From Bremerella sp. TYQ1 (GTDB taxonomy: Bacteria > Planctomycetota > Planctomycetia > Pirellulales > Pirellulaceae): DNA of 64,000 bases. The notes beneath the pieces were generated by a model. It saw only the letters and a list, made by a program, of their open reading frames with translations. It did not search any database and had not been told where the DNA came from. The position numbers and the translations under genes were made by a program. The stretch covers positions 3,720,001-3,784,000 of the forward strand of contig NZ_CP083740.1 of assembly GCF_020150455.1 (NCBI RefSeq). The letters are read 5' to 3'. This document shows, in pieces, positions 52,908 to 61,672 of the stretch; the stretch's first letter is position 1, and each line of letters starts with the position of its first letter.

Positions 52908-54470
52908 ATGTTTCGCATCGTGCATGCGTTAGCGATTTCGGTCCTGATGGCGACCTGCGGCGGGCAAGCCTTTGCTGCGGAAAACGATCTCGCTACGAAC
53001 ACGTCAGAGCCGACGATGCATGCCATGGCCGCGCGGATCGATGCCCTCGTTCAGCAGCGGCTCGATCAGGAAAATGTTCCTGCCGCTCCGCTGGCCTCCG
53101 ATGGCGAATTCATTCGTCGCATCTATTTGGATCTTGCGGGAACCATTCCGACCGTCGCCCAAACGCGGGCCTACCTCGCCGACGATTCGCCGAACAAGCG
53201 CGAGAACTTGATCTCGCAGCTCTTAAGTTCGCCAGCCTATCCCAGCCACATGGCGAACACCTGGCGTGCACTCGTTCTCGAAGCCACCGACGACCCGCAA
53301 AGCCTGCAGAACGAACAAGGGCTTCAACAATGGCTACGTGGTAAGTTCCGCCAAAATGTTCGCTACGACCGACTCGTGGAAGAGTTCCTTACAGCTACGC
53401 AAGGAAGTGACGGCCCTGGTTATTTCTACGCGGCGCAAGAACTCAAGCCTGAGATGCTCGCGTCGGAAACTTCGCGAATCTTTCTGGGTTTACAGCTCGA
53501 ATGTGCTCAGTGTCACGACCATCCTTTCGATCGCTGGAAACAGCACGACTTCTGGGGCCTGGCCGCATTCTTCGCTCAACTGGAACGTCCTGCGAATGAC
53601 AACATTGTGGGACTCGGGCGTTTCGACATTGTCGATCGAAACGTCGGTGAAGTGACCATCCCGGAAACGGAAGAAGTGGTACCGCCAGCATTCCCCGGGA
53701 CCGATGTTAGCTACGCATCGTTTGGCGGGACGCGTCGGCAGCAGTTGGCGATCTGGATGGTTTCGCGCGACAACCCTTACATGCCTCGGCGTGCAGTGAA
53801 CTGGGCTTGGGCCCACATGATGGGGCGCGGCTTGGTTTCCCCTGCCGATGACATGTCGCCGCAAAATCCTGCAAGCCATCCAGAACTACTCGACGAACTG
53901 ACGACCTACTTCATCCAAACCGGTTTTGACCTCCGGCAGTTGCTGCAAACGATCGCACTGACGGACACTTATGCTCGCAGCAGCGAAGCCGTTTCCGATT
54001 CAGAAGCGCCGCCGGAGCTGTTTGCTCGGATGGCAGTAAAGTCGCTTACCCCGGAACAGCTTTACGATGCCCTGTTGAAAGTAGGACTGCTTCGCGGCGG
54101 CAATGGCCCCCAGGTAAACCTCGGCGGACGAAACGTATTTGTCGCGCGCATGCGAACCGCGAGCAAAGACCGCACAAGCTTCGACACGGGCATGCCTCAG
54201 GCCTTGGCGGTCATGAATGGTCCGCCGGTTTCGACAGCGACGTCGCCAGAAACGAGCGGGCTACTGCAAGCGGTCTCGGCCCCGTTTCTTTCGGATGATC
54301 AGCGACTGAATGTCCTTTTCCTGGCCGCTTATAGTCGAACGCCGAACGAGGCGGAATTGGCTCGCTATAAACAGTTTCTCTCGCAGAGTTCACCGTCCGA
54401 CCAATCGGCAGCTCTGGGAGATATCTTGTGGGTCTTGGCCAATAGTGCCGAGTTCATGCTGAATCACTAA
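52908..54470 (+). CDS. DUF1549/DUF1553 family planctomycete protein
   Basis: A 520-residue exported protein. Start 52908 gives the signal peptide MFRIVHALAISVLMATCGGQAFA. DUF1549 lies in the first half (FIRRIYLDLAGTIPTVAQTRAYL) and includes the characteristic CAQCHDHPF, which resembles a haem-binding CxxCH. DUF1553 forms the second half (RRAVNWAWAHMMGRGL, then a stretch ending SEFMLNH). These proteins are nearly confined to planctomycetes and their relatives and are always followed by a DUF1501 gene. They are believed to act in the breakdown of sulfated or complex polysaccharides, but the chemistry is unknown. It is the first gene of a three-gene operon. The separate N-terminal cytochrome domain seen in some homologues is absent. 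Confidence 0.92.
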   Translation: MFRIVHALAISVLMATCGGQAFAAENDLATNTSEPTMHAMAARIDALVQQRLDQENVPAAPLASDGEFIRRIYLDLAGTIPTVAQTRAYLADDSPNKRENLISQLLSSPAYPSHMANTWRALVLEATDDPQSLQNEQGLQQWLRGKFRQNVRYDRLVEEFLTATQGSDGPGYFYAAQELKPEMLASETSRIFLGLQLECAQCHDHPFDRWKQHDFWGLAAFFAQLERPANDNIVGLGRFDIVDRNVGEVTIPETEEVVPPAFPGTDVSYASFGGTRRQQLAIWMVSRDNPYMPRRAVNWAWAHMMGRGLVSPADDMSPQNPASHPELLDELTTYFIQTGFDLRQLLQTIALTDTYARSSEAVSDSEAPPELFARMAVKSLTPEQLYDALLKVGLLRGGNGPQVNLGGRNVFVARMRTASKDRTSFDTGMPQALAVMNGPPVSTATSPETSGLLQAVSAPFLSDDQRLNVLFLAAYSRTPNEAELARYKQFLSQSSPSDQSAALGDILWVLANSAEFMLNH

Positions 54471-54481
54471 CGAGAGTTTCG

Positions 54482-55801
54482 ATGAACTACCTATCGAATT
54501 CGCGACGACGTTTCCTGCAAACGACTGCCGGCCTAATGGGGGCAGCCAGCTGCTCGTGGCTTCCACAGTTGGCTGCAGCGGCGGCTCCCAACCCCGAGCG
54601 AAAGCGAAGCTGCATCTTGCTCTGGATGGCTGGCGGCCCGACACAGACCGATACCTTCGACATGAAGCCAGGACATGCCAACGGAGGAGAATTCAAAGAG
54701 GCCGAAACGAGTGTTCCAGGACTTCGCTTCAGCGAACATTTCACCGGCCTCGGCCAGCATGCCGATCAATTGGCCATCTTGCGAGGCATGAGTACTCGCG
54801 AAGGAGACCACCTTCGCGGAACCTACTTGATGCACACCGGCCAACGCCCCGGCGGTCCATTGAACTATCCGGCCATCGGAGCTTCGCTTGCCAAAGCGCT
54901 CAAAGACTATTCGTCCATACTGCCCAGCTACGTCGCGGTAAATCCCAGCGGGCTACTGAACGGTGCGGCGCTCGGTTCTGGATTCCTCGGTCCTCGTTAT
55001 GCTGCGGCCACCGTAGGTACGCGCGGAACACCGCGGCCTGAGGACGCCGAAGCGATGGCCGACTTAGGGGTCGACTTTCTTTCGCTTCCCCCTGGCATCG
55101 ATCAGCAACGCCACGACGCGCGACTTGCCTTGTGGCAAGAACAGCAAAATCAATTTATCGTCAGTCACCCCTCTGGCGCTGCCGAGGCGCAAGCAACCAT
55201 CTTCCAATCGGCCGTCAAACTAATGCACCCCGAAGCGGCTTCGGCGTTCGATCTTTCCAAGGAATCGATGAAGACTCGCGAGTCGTACGGCCGCGGCACG
55301 TTTGGCCAAGGCTGCCTAATTGCTCGTCGCCTGGTAGAGCGTGGCGTACCATTCGTCGAAGTCACGCTGGGTGGCAACGGACTCGGCTGGGACACCCACC
55401 AAGGCAACTTCCCTGCCGTCGAGCGACTCTCCAAGGAACTCGACCAAGGCTGGAGCACACTGCTGACCGAGCTGAAAGAACGAGGCCTACTGGAAACCAC
55501 CACGATCTGCTGGATGGGGGAATTCGGTCGAACGCCGAACATCAACAACAATGCCGGACGAGACCACTTTCCAGACGCATGGACGTGTGTACTCTCAGGG
55601 GGTGGAATCGCCGGAGGTCAGGCCTACGGCAAGACCAATGAGGGAGGCACCGAAGTCACCGATGGCAAGACGGAGGTGCAGGATCTCCTAGCGACGCTAT
55701 GCCAGGCCGTCGGCGTCGATCCCGCGACAGAGCACTATTCGCCGCAAGCTCGTCCGATCAAAATCTCGGAAGGCAATCCTATCGATCAGGTCTTGGCTTA
55801 A
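54482..55801 (+). CDS. DUF1501 family protein
   Basis: A 439-residue exported protein that starts 11 bases after the DUF1549 stop. The N-terminus (NSRRRFLQTTAGLMGAASC) is a twin-arginine signal. DUF1501 follows (KRSCILLWMAGGPTQTDTFDMKPGHANGG, VPFVEVTLGGNGLGWDTH, ICWMGEFGRTPNINNNAGRDHF). The family is related to alkaline phosphatase/sulfatase-like folds, and the TDTFD and GRDHF residues may bind metal. Its partner is the DUF1549 protein. The next gene begins 1 base after its stop. Confidence 0.92.
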   Translation: MNYLSNSRRRFLQTTAGLMGAASCSWLPQLAAAAAPNPERKRSCILLWMAGGPTQTDTFDMKPGHANGGEFKEAETSVPGLRFSEHFTGLGQHADQLAILRGMSTREGDHLRGTYLMHTGQRPGGPLNYPAIGASLAKALKDYSSILPSYVAVNPSGLLNGAALGSGFLGPRYAAATVGTRGTPRPEDAEAMADLGVDFLSLPPGIDQQRHDARLALWQEQQNQFIVSHPSGAAEAQATIFQSAVKLMHPEAASAFDLSKESMKTRESYGRGTFGQGCLIARRLVERGVPFVEVTLGGNGLGWDTHQGNFPAVERLSKELDQGWSTLLTELKERGLLETTTICWMGEFGRTPNINNNAGRDHFPDAWTCVLSGGGIAGGQAYGKTNEGGTEVTDGKTEVQDLLATLCQAVGVDPATEHYSPQARPIKISEGNPIDQVLA

Positions 55802-55802
55802 G

Positions 55803-57548
55803 ATGCGTCCGCTCCCTGTTCTAACGCTGGCTCTCACCATCGCTGTTGTCGCACTTGGTTGCAACAACCGCGTCGCCAAGCAGTTGCCTCCGCCGCCACA
55901 AACACCTGCTTCGCCGCCGGCCCATCCTGCCGACTCGATTACGCTGGACGGCCATGCCACGATCGAAGCAGGCATACCATTCGACTTAGACCCAATCGTC
56001 AAGCCGCAGCGTCTTTTGGTCTTCACGACGCAGGGACCGATTCGTGTGGATGTGCGACTTTGGATCGACAACGAACCGTTCGATCAGGCACTCGAGAAAC
56101 TAGTCGACCATGTCGTTGAACTTGCCGATGCCGACCAAGATGGACGAGCCACGTGGGAAGAGTTAGCCGATCAACCGCAACTGAGAAGCGGCCAGTTTGG
56201 CAATCTTTCGTTCGAAGATCCTCGCCAGCGACGGCAAAACATCGACCGCTACGACACCAATCGAAACGGCTGGGTCGATCGATCCGAGGTGCCTCGGCTG
56301 GTGAGTCGTAGCCGGGCCAAGACCGAAGCATTCTCTGTTCGCCGGACGTCTTATGCCGCGGATCGAAGCCGGAACGATTCGCCACTGCGGCAGCTGCTCG
56401 ACGAAAACAGCAACGGCGTCATTGAAGATTCCGAAATCGCATCCGCCGCTGAAAAGATTCGCTCGAGAGATCTCGACGATGACGAAATCGTCACGCCCAT
56501 GGAACTTCAAATAACCTCCGGGCAATCGATGAACGACATGAACCGTCGCGGAGATCGACGCCGCTTCTTTGGCGGTCAGGCCATGTTCACGCTGGACGAT
56601 TCCACTCCTTGGGGCGATCTGCACTATGCCATGCAAGAGAACTACGAGCGGGGCGGGACGCTTCGTCTAGATCGATTTCCGAAGAACAATCTTCTGCATC
56701 GAGTCGATGCCAATGGTGACGGAAAACTCAGTCGTGAAGAACTACCGGAAATTGGCAAGCAGCCCCCGCAGTACGATCTTACGCTTCGCTTCGGAAAACG
56801 ACCTGAGCAACAGCCACGGATCGCGCTGCGGCGCAGCTTCGGCATCGACGACACCCCATTGGCCGATGGACAAGAGGTCGCTTTAAATCTGGGTGCTGAT
56901 TGGCTCATTTTCCGAATGCGGGACAGTGTCGACTCAGAACTCATTACGCAGCAAGCGGAAAACATCTTGCAACTTTACGACGGCAATCAAGATGGCTATC
57001 TCGAAGAGGACGAACTTCCGGAGAACAGCATCGGAGTCAGTTTTCAAGTCGCCGATACGGATGGCGATGAGAAGCTATACAGTGAAGAATTAGAAACGGC
57101 CCTGCTACAGAGAAACTGGTTTCAGCGTTGTCATATCCGTCTGCAAGGAATCGATGGCGACGATCCCTTGTTTCGTATGGTCGATCCCAATCGCGACACC
57201 AAACTTTCCGCACGCGAACTTCGTGGGTTCGGTGACCGCTTAGCCTCGCTCGATCGGAATCAATCTTCGACCATCGAATTCGACGAGATTCCTTCGCTGT
57301 TAGTATTCGAGTTCTTCCGTGGCGACCAGGACGATTCGCCCCTTCGTGCGGTACCCTATGTCGAGCCAACCGCCGACCCTTCTGCCACGGCGGCAAATAT
57401 CCCTCCGTGGTTTTCCGGAATGGACTATAACGGCGACGGCGACATCAGTCCCCGCGAGTTCCTCGGCACGCCGCAGCAGTTCGCAGAACTGGATGCCGAC
57501 AGCGATGGCTTTCTGACGGCAAGCGAAGCCAATTCGTCGGAGGAGTAA
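55803..57548 (+). CDS. EF-hand repeat lipoprotein
   Basis: A 581-residue protein. The N-terminus (MRPLPVLTLALTIAVVALGC) is a lipoprotein signal with Cys at residue 20. It carries about ten EF-hand-like calcium loops, including DADQDGRATWEEL, DTNRNGWVDRSEV, DENSNGVIEDSEI, DANGDGKLSREEL, DGNQDGYLEEDEL, DYNGDGDISPREF and DADSDGFLTASEA, in widely spaced pairs. A few loops are degenerate (DRNQSSTIEFDEI). It is the third gene of the DUF1549/DUF1501 operon and probably a calcium-dependent scaffold or binding partner on the outer membrane. No enzyme domain is seen. Confidence 0.9.
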   Translation: MRPLPVLTLALTIAVVALGCNNRVAKQLPPPPQTPASPPAHPADSITLDGHATIEAGIPFDLDPIVKPQRLLVFTTQGPIRVDVRLWIDNEPFDQALEKLVDHVVELADADQDGRATWEELADQPQLRSGQFGNLSFEDPRQRRQNIDRYDTNRNGWVDRSEVPRLVSRSRAKTEAFSVRRTSYAADRSRNDSPLRQLLDENSNGVIEDSEIASAAEKIRSRDLDDDEIVTPMELQITSGQSMNDMNRRGDRRRFFGGQAMFTLDDSTPWGDLHYAMQENYERGGTLRLDRFPKNNLLHRVDANGDGKLSREELPEIGKQPPQYDLTLRFGKRPEQQPRIALRRSFGIDDTPLADGQEVALNLGADWLIFRMRDSVDSELITQQAENILQLYDGNQDGYLEEDELPENSIGVSFQVADTDGDEKLYSEELETALLQRNWFQRCHIRLQGIDGDDPLFRMVDPNRDTKLSARELRGFGDRLASLDRNQSSTIEFDEIPSLLVFEFFRGDQDDSPLRAVPYVEPTADPSATAANIPPWFSGMDYNGDGDISPREFLGTPQQFAELDADSDGFLTASEANSSEE

Positions 57549-57750
57549 CCTCCACACTTCTTTGCAGAACCCCCTCTAACCAACTATTCCCTCTGCTGGT
57601 TTTATTAACGTTATGTAAATATATCCGCTCAAAAGATGGAGGGGCTTTCTTTGGGGGGCGATTTTTCTGAAGATTGAGCGATGGTCCAACGTGCGTTTTT
57701 TCCCGGGAATTTGGCTTATTCTCCTTTCGTTTGGCCTAGCTATGGCGAGC

Positions 57751-57778
57751 TTTCTTAAGTGTTAGCATATTGTTAACG
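57751..57778 (+). promoter_or_regulatory. possible Pho-type direct repeats upstream of pstS
   Basis: TTAGCA (57762-57767) and TTAACG (57773-57778) are similar hexamers with an exact 11-base period, and TTTCTT occupies the position 11 bases before. This spacing is like PhoP/PhoB boxes. It lies 83 bases upstream of the pstS start. The wider region 57549-57860 holds no gene; another TTAACG sits near 57605. Confidence 0.4.
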
Positions 57779-57860
57779 CGAAATTCGCTCCCATTTACAA
57801 TCCTGGCGTCGTCGCCCTCTCCCACAACTTGATTGCCCGCTTTCGGAAGGATTTGATCCG

Positions 57861-58832
57861 ATGTTGCGCCAACGTGTTTCCATGCTTGCATTTATGCTGG
57901 CCGTCCTGTTTCCTGGCATGCTCTTCGCCCAGCTTCAAGTCGATCCGAAGCTGCCTGTTTACGAGCGTGTCTCAGGCGTGTCCGGCACCATCAAAAGCAT
58001 CGGTTCCGACACGATGAACAACATGATGACGCTATGGGCCGAGGGCTTTCAGGAGATTTATCCGAACGTTCAGATCGAGATCGAAGGGAAAGGCTCCTCT
58101 ACCGCTCCGCCGGCATTAATCCAAGGAACAGCCACATTCGGTCCCATGAGTCGCCCAATGAAGGCGAACGAGATCGACGACTTCGAGAAGCGATACGGCT
58201 ATAAGCCAACCGAGATCGGAACCAGCATCGACATGCTGGCCGTCTACGTAAACAAGGACAATCCGATTGAAGGACTCTCGCTTCCGCAAGTCGACGCCAT
58301 CTTTTCGACCAACCGTAAAGGGGGAGCCGAGAAAGACATTAGCCGCTGGGGCGAGCTTGGATTGTCAGGCTCATTCGCTCAGTCGCCGATCAGTTTGTAT
58401 GGGCGCAATTCAGCGTCAGGCACCTATGCTTTCTTTAAAGAGAATGCCCTTTACGGCGGCGACTATAAGCCAACCGTCAAAGAACAGCCTGGCAGTTCTT
58501 CGGTAGTGCAAGGGGTCGCGACCGATAAGTTCGGCATCGGCTACAGCGGTATTGGCTATAAGACTTCCGACGTACGAGCACTCCCTCTTTCCCTGGAAGG
58601 GGAAGACTACGTCGAGCCAACCGCTGAAAACGCTGACGACTATCCACTCTCGCGTTTCCTTTACGTCAGCGTGAACTATCGCCCGGGCAGCGAGCTAGAT
58701 CCGCTTCGACGTGAGTTTTTGAAATACATCTATAGCCAACAAGGACAGAAAGCGGTCGTGAAGGATGGCTACCTGCCGATTCCTGCCGTGATTGCTGAAG
58801 CTCAACTCGCTAAAGTGGGCATCACCAAGTAG
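57861..58832 (+). CDS. pstS: phosphate ABC transporter substrate-binding protein
   Basis: A 323-residue periplasmic protein with a signal peptide (MLRQRVSMLAFMLAVLFPG). It begins with the PstS type IKSIGSDTMNNMMTLWAEGF (phosphate-binding Ser/Thr loop), then VQIEIEGKGSSTAPPALIQGTATFGPMSR and a second loop SLYGRNSASGTYAFF. It captures phosphate for the PstCAB transporter. The permeases follow in the same direction, so this is the first gene of a pst operon. The gap to pstC is 131 bases. It probably responds to phosphate shortage; a Pho-like box lies upstream. Confidence 0.95.
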   Translation: MLRQRVSMLAFMLAVLFPGMLFAQLQVDPKLPVYERVSGVSGTIKSIGSDTMNNMMTLWAEGFQEIYPNVQIEIEGKGSSTAPPALIQGTATFGPMSRPMKANEIDDFEKRYGYKPTEIGTSIDMLAVYVNKDNPIEGLSLPQVDAIFSTNRKGGAEKDISRWGELGLSGSFAQSPISLYGRNSASGTYAFFKENALYGGDYKPTVKEQPGSSSVVQGVATDKFGIGYSGIGYKTSDVRALPLSLEGEDYVEPTAENADDYPLSRFLYVSVNYRPGSELDPLRREFLKYIYSQQGQKAVVKDGYLPIPAVIAEAQLAKVGITK

Positions 58833-58963
58833 CCTCCCACTTGCCACATGGCCCCAATACCAAACGCCGAATATCGGCAAGCTGGGAACGGGGCTATTTC
58901 TGTCGCTTCCCTTTCCCGCCATCCTCCTTCACCGCTGGCTCCCAACAAGCACTTCCAATATCC

Positions 58964-61672
58964 ATGAGTGGCATCCAGCCAAGATTTACCGGTAGAAAAC
59001 GCAAGCTGAAGACGCACTGGAGCGTCCGGCTTTCGGACGTTCTATCGGAAGGCGTGATCACCATCGGTGGAATTGGAACGATCGTCGCCGTTTGCCTGGT
59101 CGCGTTGGTCTTGGTAATGGAAGTGATTCCTCTTTTTCGCAGTGCCTCGGTCACTCCGCTCGGCATTCGCGAAACGCCATGGGACACAGACGCCATCGTT
59201 CACTTTGAGCTGAACGAATATCAAACGATGGGCTGGCTACTGACCTCCGACGGCACGCTTCAGGTCATTCGGCTTACGTCCCCTTCTTCCGAAACGAATG
59301 CAACTCAGTCGTCAATGGCTGCCGCGTTTGAAGTCGTTCAAGAGACCAAGCTGATTGAAGAAGGCCAAATCACCGCTATCTCAACTGCCACCGGCGAGAC
59401 AGACCTGATCATCGGCCTGGCAGACGGAACGATACGGCTGGCCGACGTTTCGCTGAAGACAACGTTTGTCGATCCGATTGAAATTAAAGACTGGCTGGTC
59501 GAGCAATCGGGCACTGCTTCCGCTACTCAACTTTCTCGCCCAGGCGATACGGCCGTCTACCGCGATGGGGTCGTCCAACTAACGCCCCAAGGACAATATC
59601 GGGCCCAAAACGTCCAATGGACCCTCAGCGATCCGATCGAAGTTTCCGAGTCGGCAATTCGGCTGATCGATCACGTCCCGCAAGGGAACAATCGCTCGGG
59701 ACTTAGCAGCCAATCAACGACTTTTGTCGCATTGACCGAGGATGAGCAGCTTAAGCTGGGAACTGTCAGTGAGAAAAAGAGCCTACTCACCGGCACCGCA
59801 AAACTACAAACCAAGCTGTACGACTTGCCAGCTTCCGGCGCCGGCGTTCCGCATTTCGTCTTGATGGAAGGGCTGGGCAACAATTTCTATGCCATCGACA
59901 AAGATGGCTTGCTCGCTAGGTACGATATCCGCGACAAGAACAACCTGCTTGTTGCCGAAACGGTCGATCTCGTTCCTGATTCGGAAGCTACGGTCACCGT
60001 ATGCGATTGGATCTTAGGACGCGAAACCCTTTTCGTCGGCGATAGCAACGGTAACTGCTCTGGCTGGTTTCAGATCCGGCTTGCCGACCGCAAAGACAAT
60101 GCCTTTGCAGACCGTAGCAGCACCGACGGCTTTGCCTTGGTGCGTGCCCATCAATTCGGCCCAGGCCCCGGCCCGGTCTCTGCCTTTGGAGCTTCCTCCC
60201 GAAGTCGCATGTTTCTGGTTGGCTACGAGACCGGGGCGTGCTCGCTCTTTCATATGACCACCGAAAAGCATGTCACCGATATCGAGATGCCCGAAGCGGA
60301 CTCAATTGATATCGCTCAGATTTCACCACGCGACGACGGCTTGTTTATTGAATCGAACGGCGAGATCTATCACTACGCACTTTCGCCAGGCTTTCCTGAC
60401 ATCACCCTGGCGTCGCTCTTTCTGCCGGTCTGGTACGAAGGCTACGCCGAACCACTGAACATGTGGCAAAGCTCTTCCTCCCGCATCGAGGACGAACTCA
60501 AGTTTTCGCTTTATCCGCTTGTCTCCGGCACGTTCAAAGCAACGTTTTACTCCATGCTTTTTGGTGCTCCTCTGGCATTGTTGGCAGCCATTTACACGAG
60601 CGAATTCAGCACGCGACGCACCCGCATGATGGTCAAACCAACGGTCGAAATGATGGCCAGCCTGCCGAGTGTTGTACTTGGTTTTCTGGCTGCGTTGGTG
60701 TTTGCTCCGGTAGTCGAGAAAGTCGTTCCGGCCTGCCTGGCATCGGTGTTTACCGTTCCCATGACGATCTTGCTCGGAGCGTTTCTCTGGCAAACGCTTC
60801 CTCGTGCGGTCACGCTACGAATTCAACCGTTTCGGCTATGGTTCCTATCGCCGGTGCTGCTACTGGGTATTTACTTCGCCTACCTACTTGGACCATTCGT
60901 TGAGCAGTGGTTGTTCCTCGGCAACATCAAGTTTTGGCTCGTCCATCCCGAGCAAGGATCTGGCGTCGGTGGTTGGCTGCTCATTTTAATTCCAACTTGC
61001 GCTCTGTTGCTTTTCGCGTTAGACGCCTATGGGTTCAATTCGATCTGGCGAGGTCAAGTCGCTCGATCACCGAGATTTACGTTCGCAGTGCTAAGCCTGG
61101 TGAAGTTCGTGTTGATGGTCATTTGCACGCTGCTCTTCGCCTATGGACTGGGCAGTCTTCTCGATTTGATCGGATGGGACCCGCGCGGGACCTACATTGG
61201 TGAATACGATCAACGCAACTCGTTGATCGTTGGATTTGTCATGGGGTTCGCCGTGATTCCAATCATCTACACGATCGCCGACGACGCCCTTTCGACAGTT
61301 CCGGCTCACCTGCGATCAGCTTCTCTTGGCTGTGGGGCGACCCATTGGCAGACGGCCGTTCGCGTTGTGATTCCGACGGCGATGAGCGGACTGTTTTCGG
61401 CATTGATGATTGGGCTCGGGCGTGTTGCTGGGGAAACGATGATCGTACTCATGGCTGGCGGCAACACGCCGATCGAAGATTGGAACATCTTCAACGGCTT
61501 CCGTACGCTCAGCACGAACATTGCCATTGAATTGCCCGAAGCCGTCCAAGGCAGCTCGCACTATCGCGTCCTGTTCCTTTCCGCCCTGGTTCTATTTCTG
61601 CTTACCTTTTTGATCAACACGGTGGCAGAAGTGGTTCGTCTTTACTTCAGGAGACGGGCATACCAGCTATGA
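58964..61672 (+). CDS. pstC: enlarged phosphate ABC permease PstC
   Basis: A 902-residue permease, nearly three times E. coli PstC. The start at 58964 (MSGIQPRFTGRKRK) is preferred; the longer frame lacks support. Membrane helix 1 lies at about 33-53. A large extracytoplasmic domain of about 460 residues follows, with blade-like repeats suggesting a beta-propeller (DLIIGLADGTIRLADVSLK, FYAIDKDGLLARYDIRDK, LFVGDSNGNCSGWFQIR). The permease core occupies about 525-895, with the EAA loop near RSASLGCGATHWQTAVRVVIP. It forms the channel with PstA. Its stop overlaps the PstA start by ATGA. Confidence 0.9.
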   Translation: MSGIQPRFTGRKRKLKTHWSVRLSDVLSEGVITIGGIGTIVAVCLVALVLVMEVIPLFRSASVTPLGIRETPWDTDAIVHFELNEYQTMGWLLTSDGTLQVIRLTSPSSETNATQSSMAAAFEVVQETKLIEEGQITAISTATGETDLIIGLADGTIRLADVSLKTTFVDPIEIKDWLVEQSGTASATQLSRPGDTAVYRDGVVQLTPQGQYRAQNVQWTLSDPIEVSESAIRLIDHVPQGNNRSGLSSQSTTFVALTEDEQLKLGTVSEKKSLLTGTAKLQTKLYDLPASGAGVPHFVLMEGLGNNFYAIDKDGLLARYDIRDKNNLLVAETVDLVPDSEATVTVCDWILGRETLFVGDSNGNCSGWFQIRLADRKDNAFADRSSTDGFALVRAHQFGPGPGPVSAFGASSRSRMFLVGYETGACSLFHMTTEKHVTDIEMPEADSIDIAQISPRDDGLFIESNGEIYHYALSPGFPDITLASLFLPVWYEGYAEPLNMWQSSSSRIEDELKFSLYPLVSGTFKATFYSMLFGAPLALLAAIYTSEFSTRRTRMMVKPTVEMMASLPSVVLGFLAALVFAPVVEKVVPACLASVFTVPMTILLGAFLWQTLPRAVTLRIQPFRLWFLSPVLLLGIYFAYLLGPFVEQWLFLGNIKFWLVHPEQGSGVGGWLLILIPTCALLLFALDAYGFNSIWRGQVARSPRFTFAVLSLVKFVLMVICTLLFAYGLGSLLDLIGWDPRGTYIGEYDQRNSLIVGFVMGFAVIPIIYTIADDALSTVPAHLRSASLGCGATHWQTAVRVVIPTAMSGLFSALMIGLGRVAGETMIVLMAGGNTPIEDWNIFNGFRTLSTNIAIELPEAVQGSSHYRVLFLSALVLFLLTFLINTVAEVVRLYFRRRAYQL

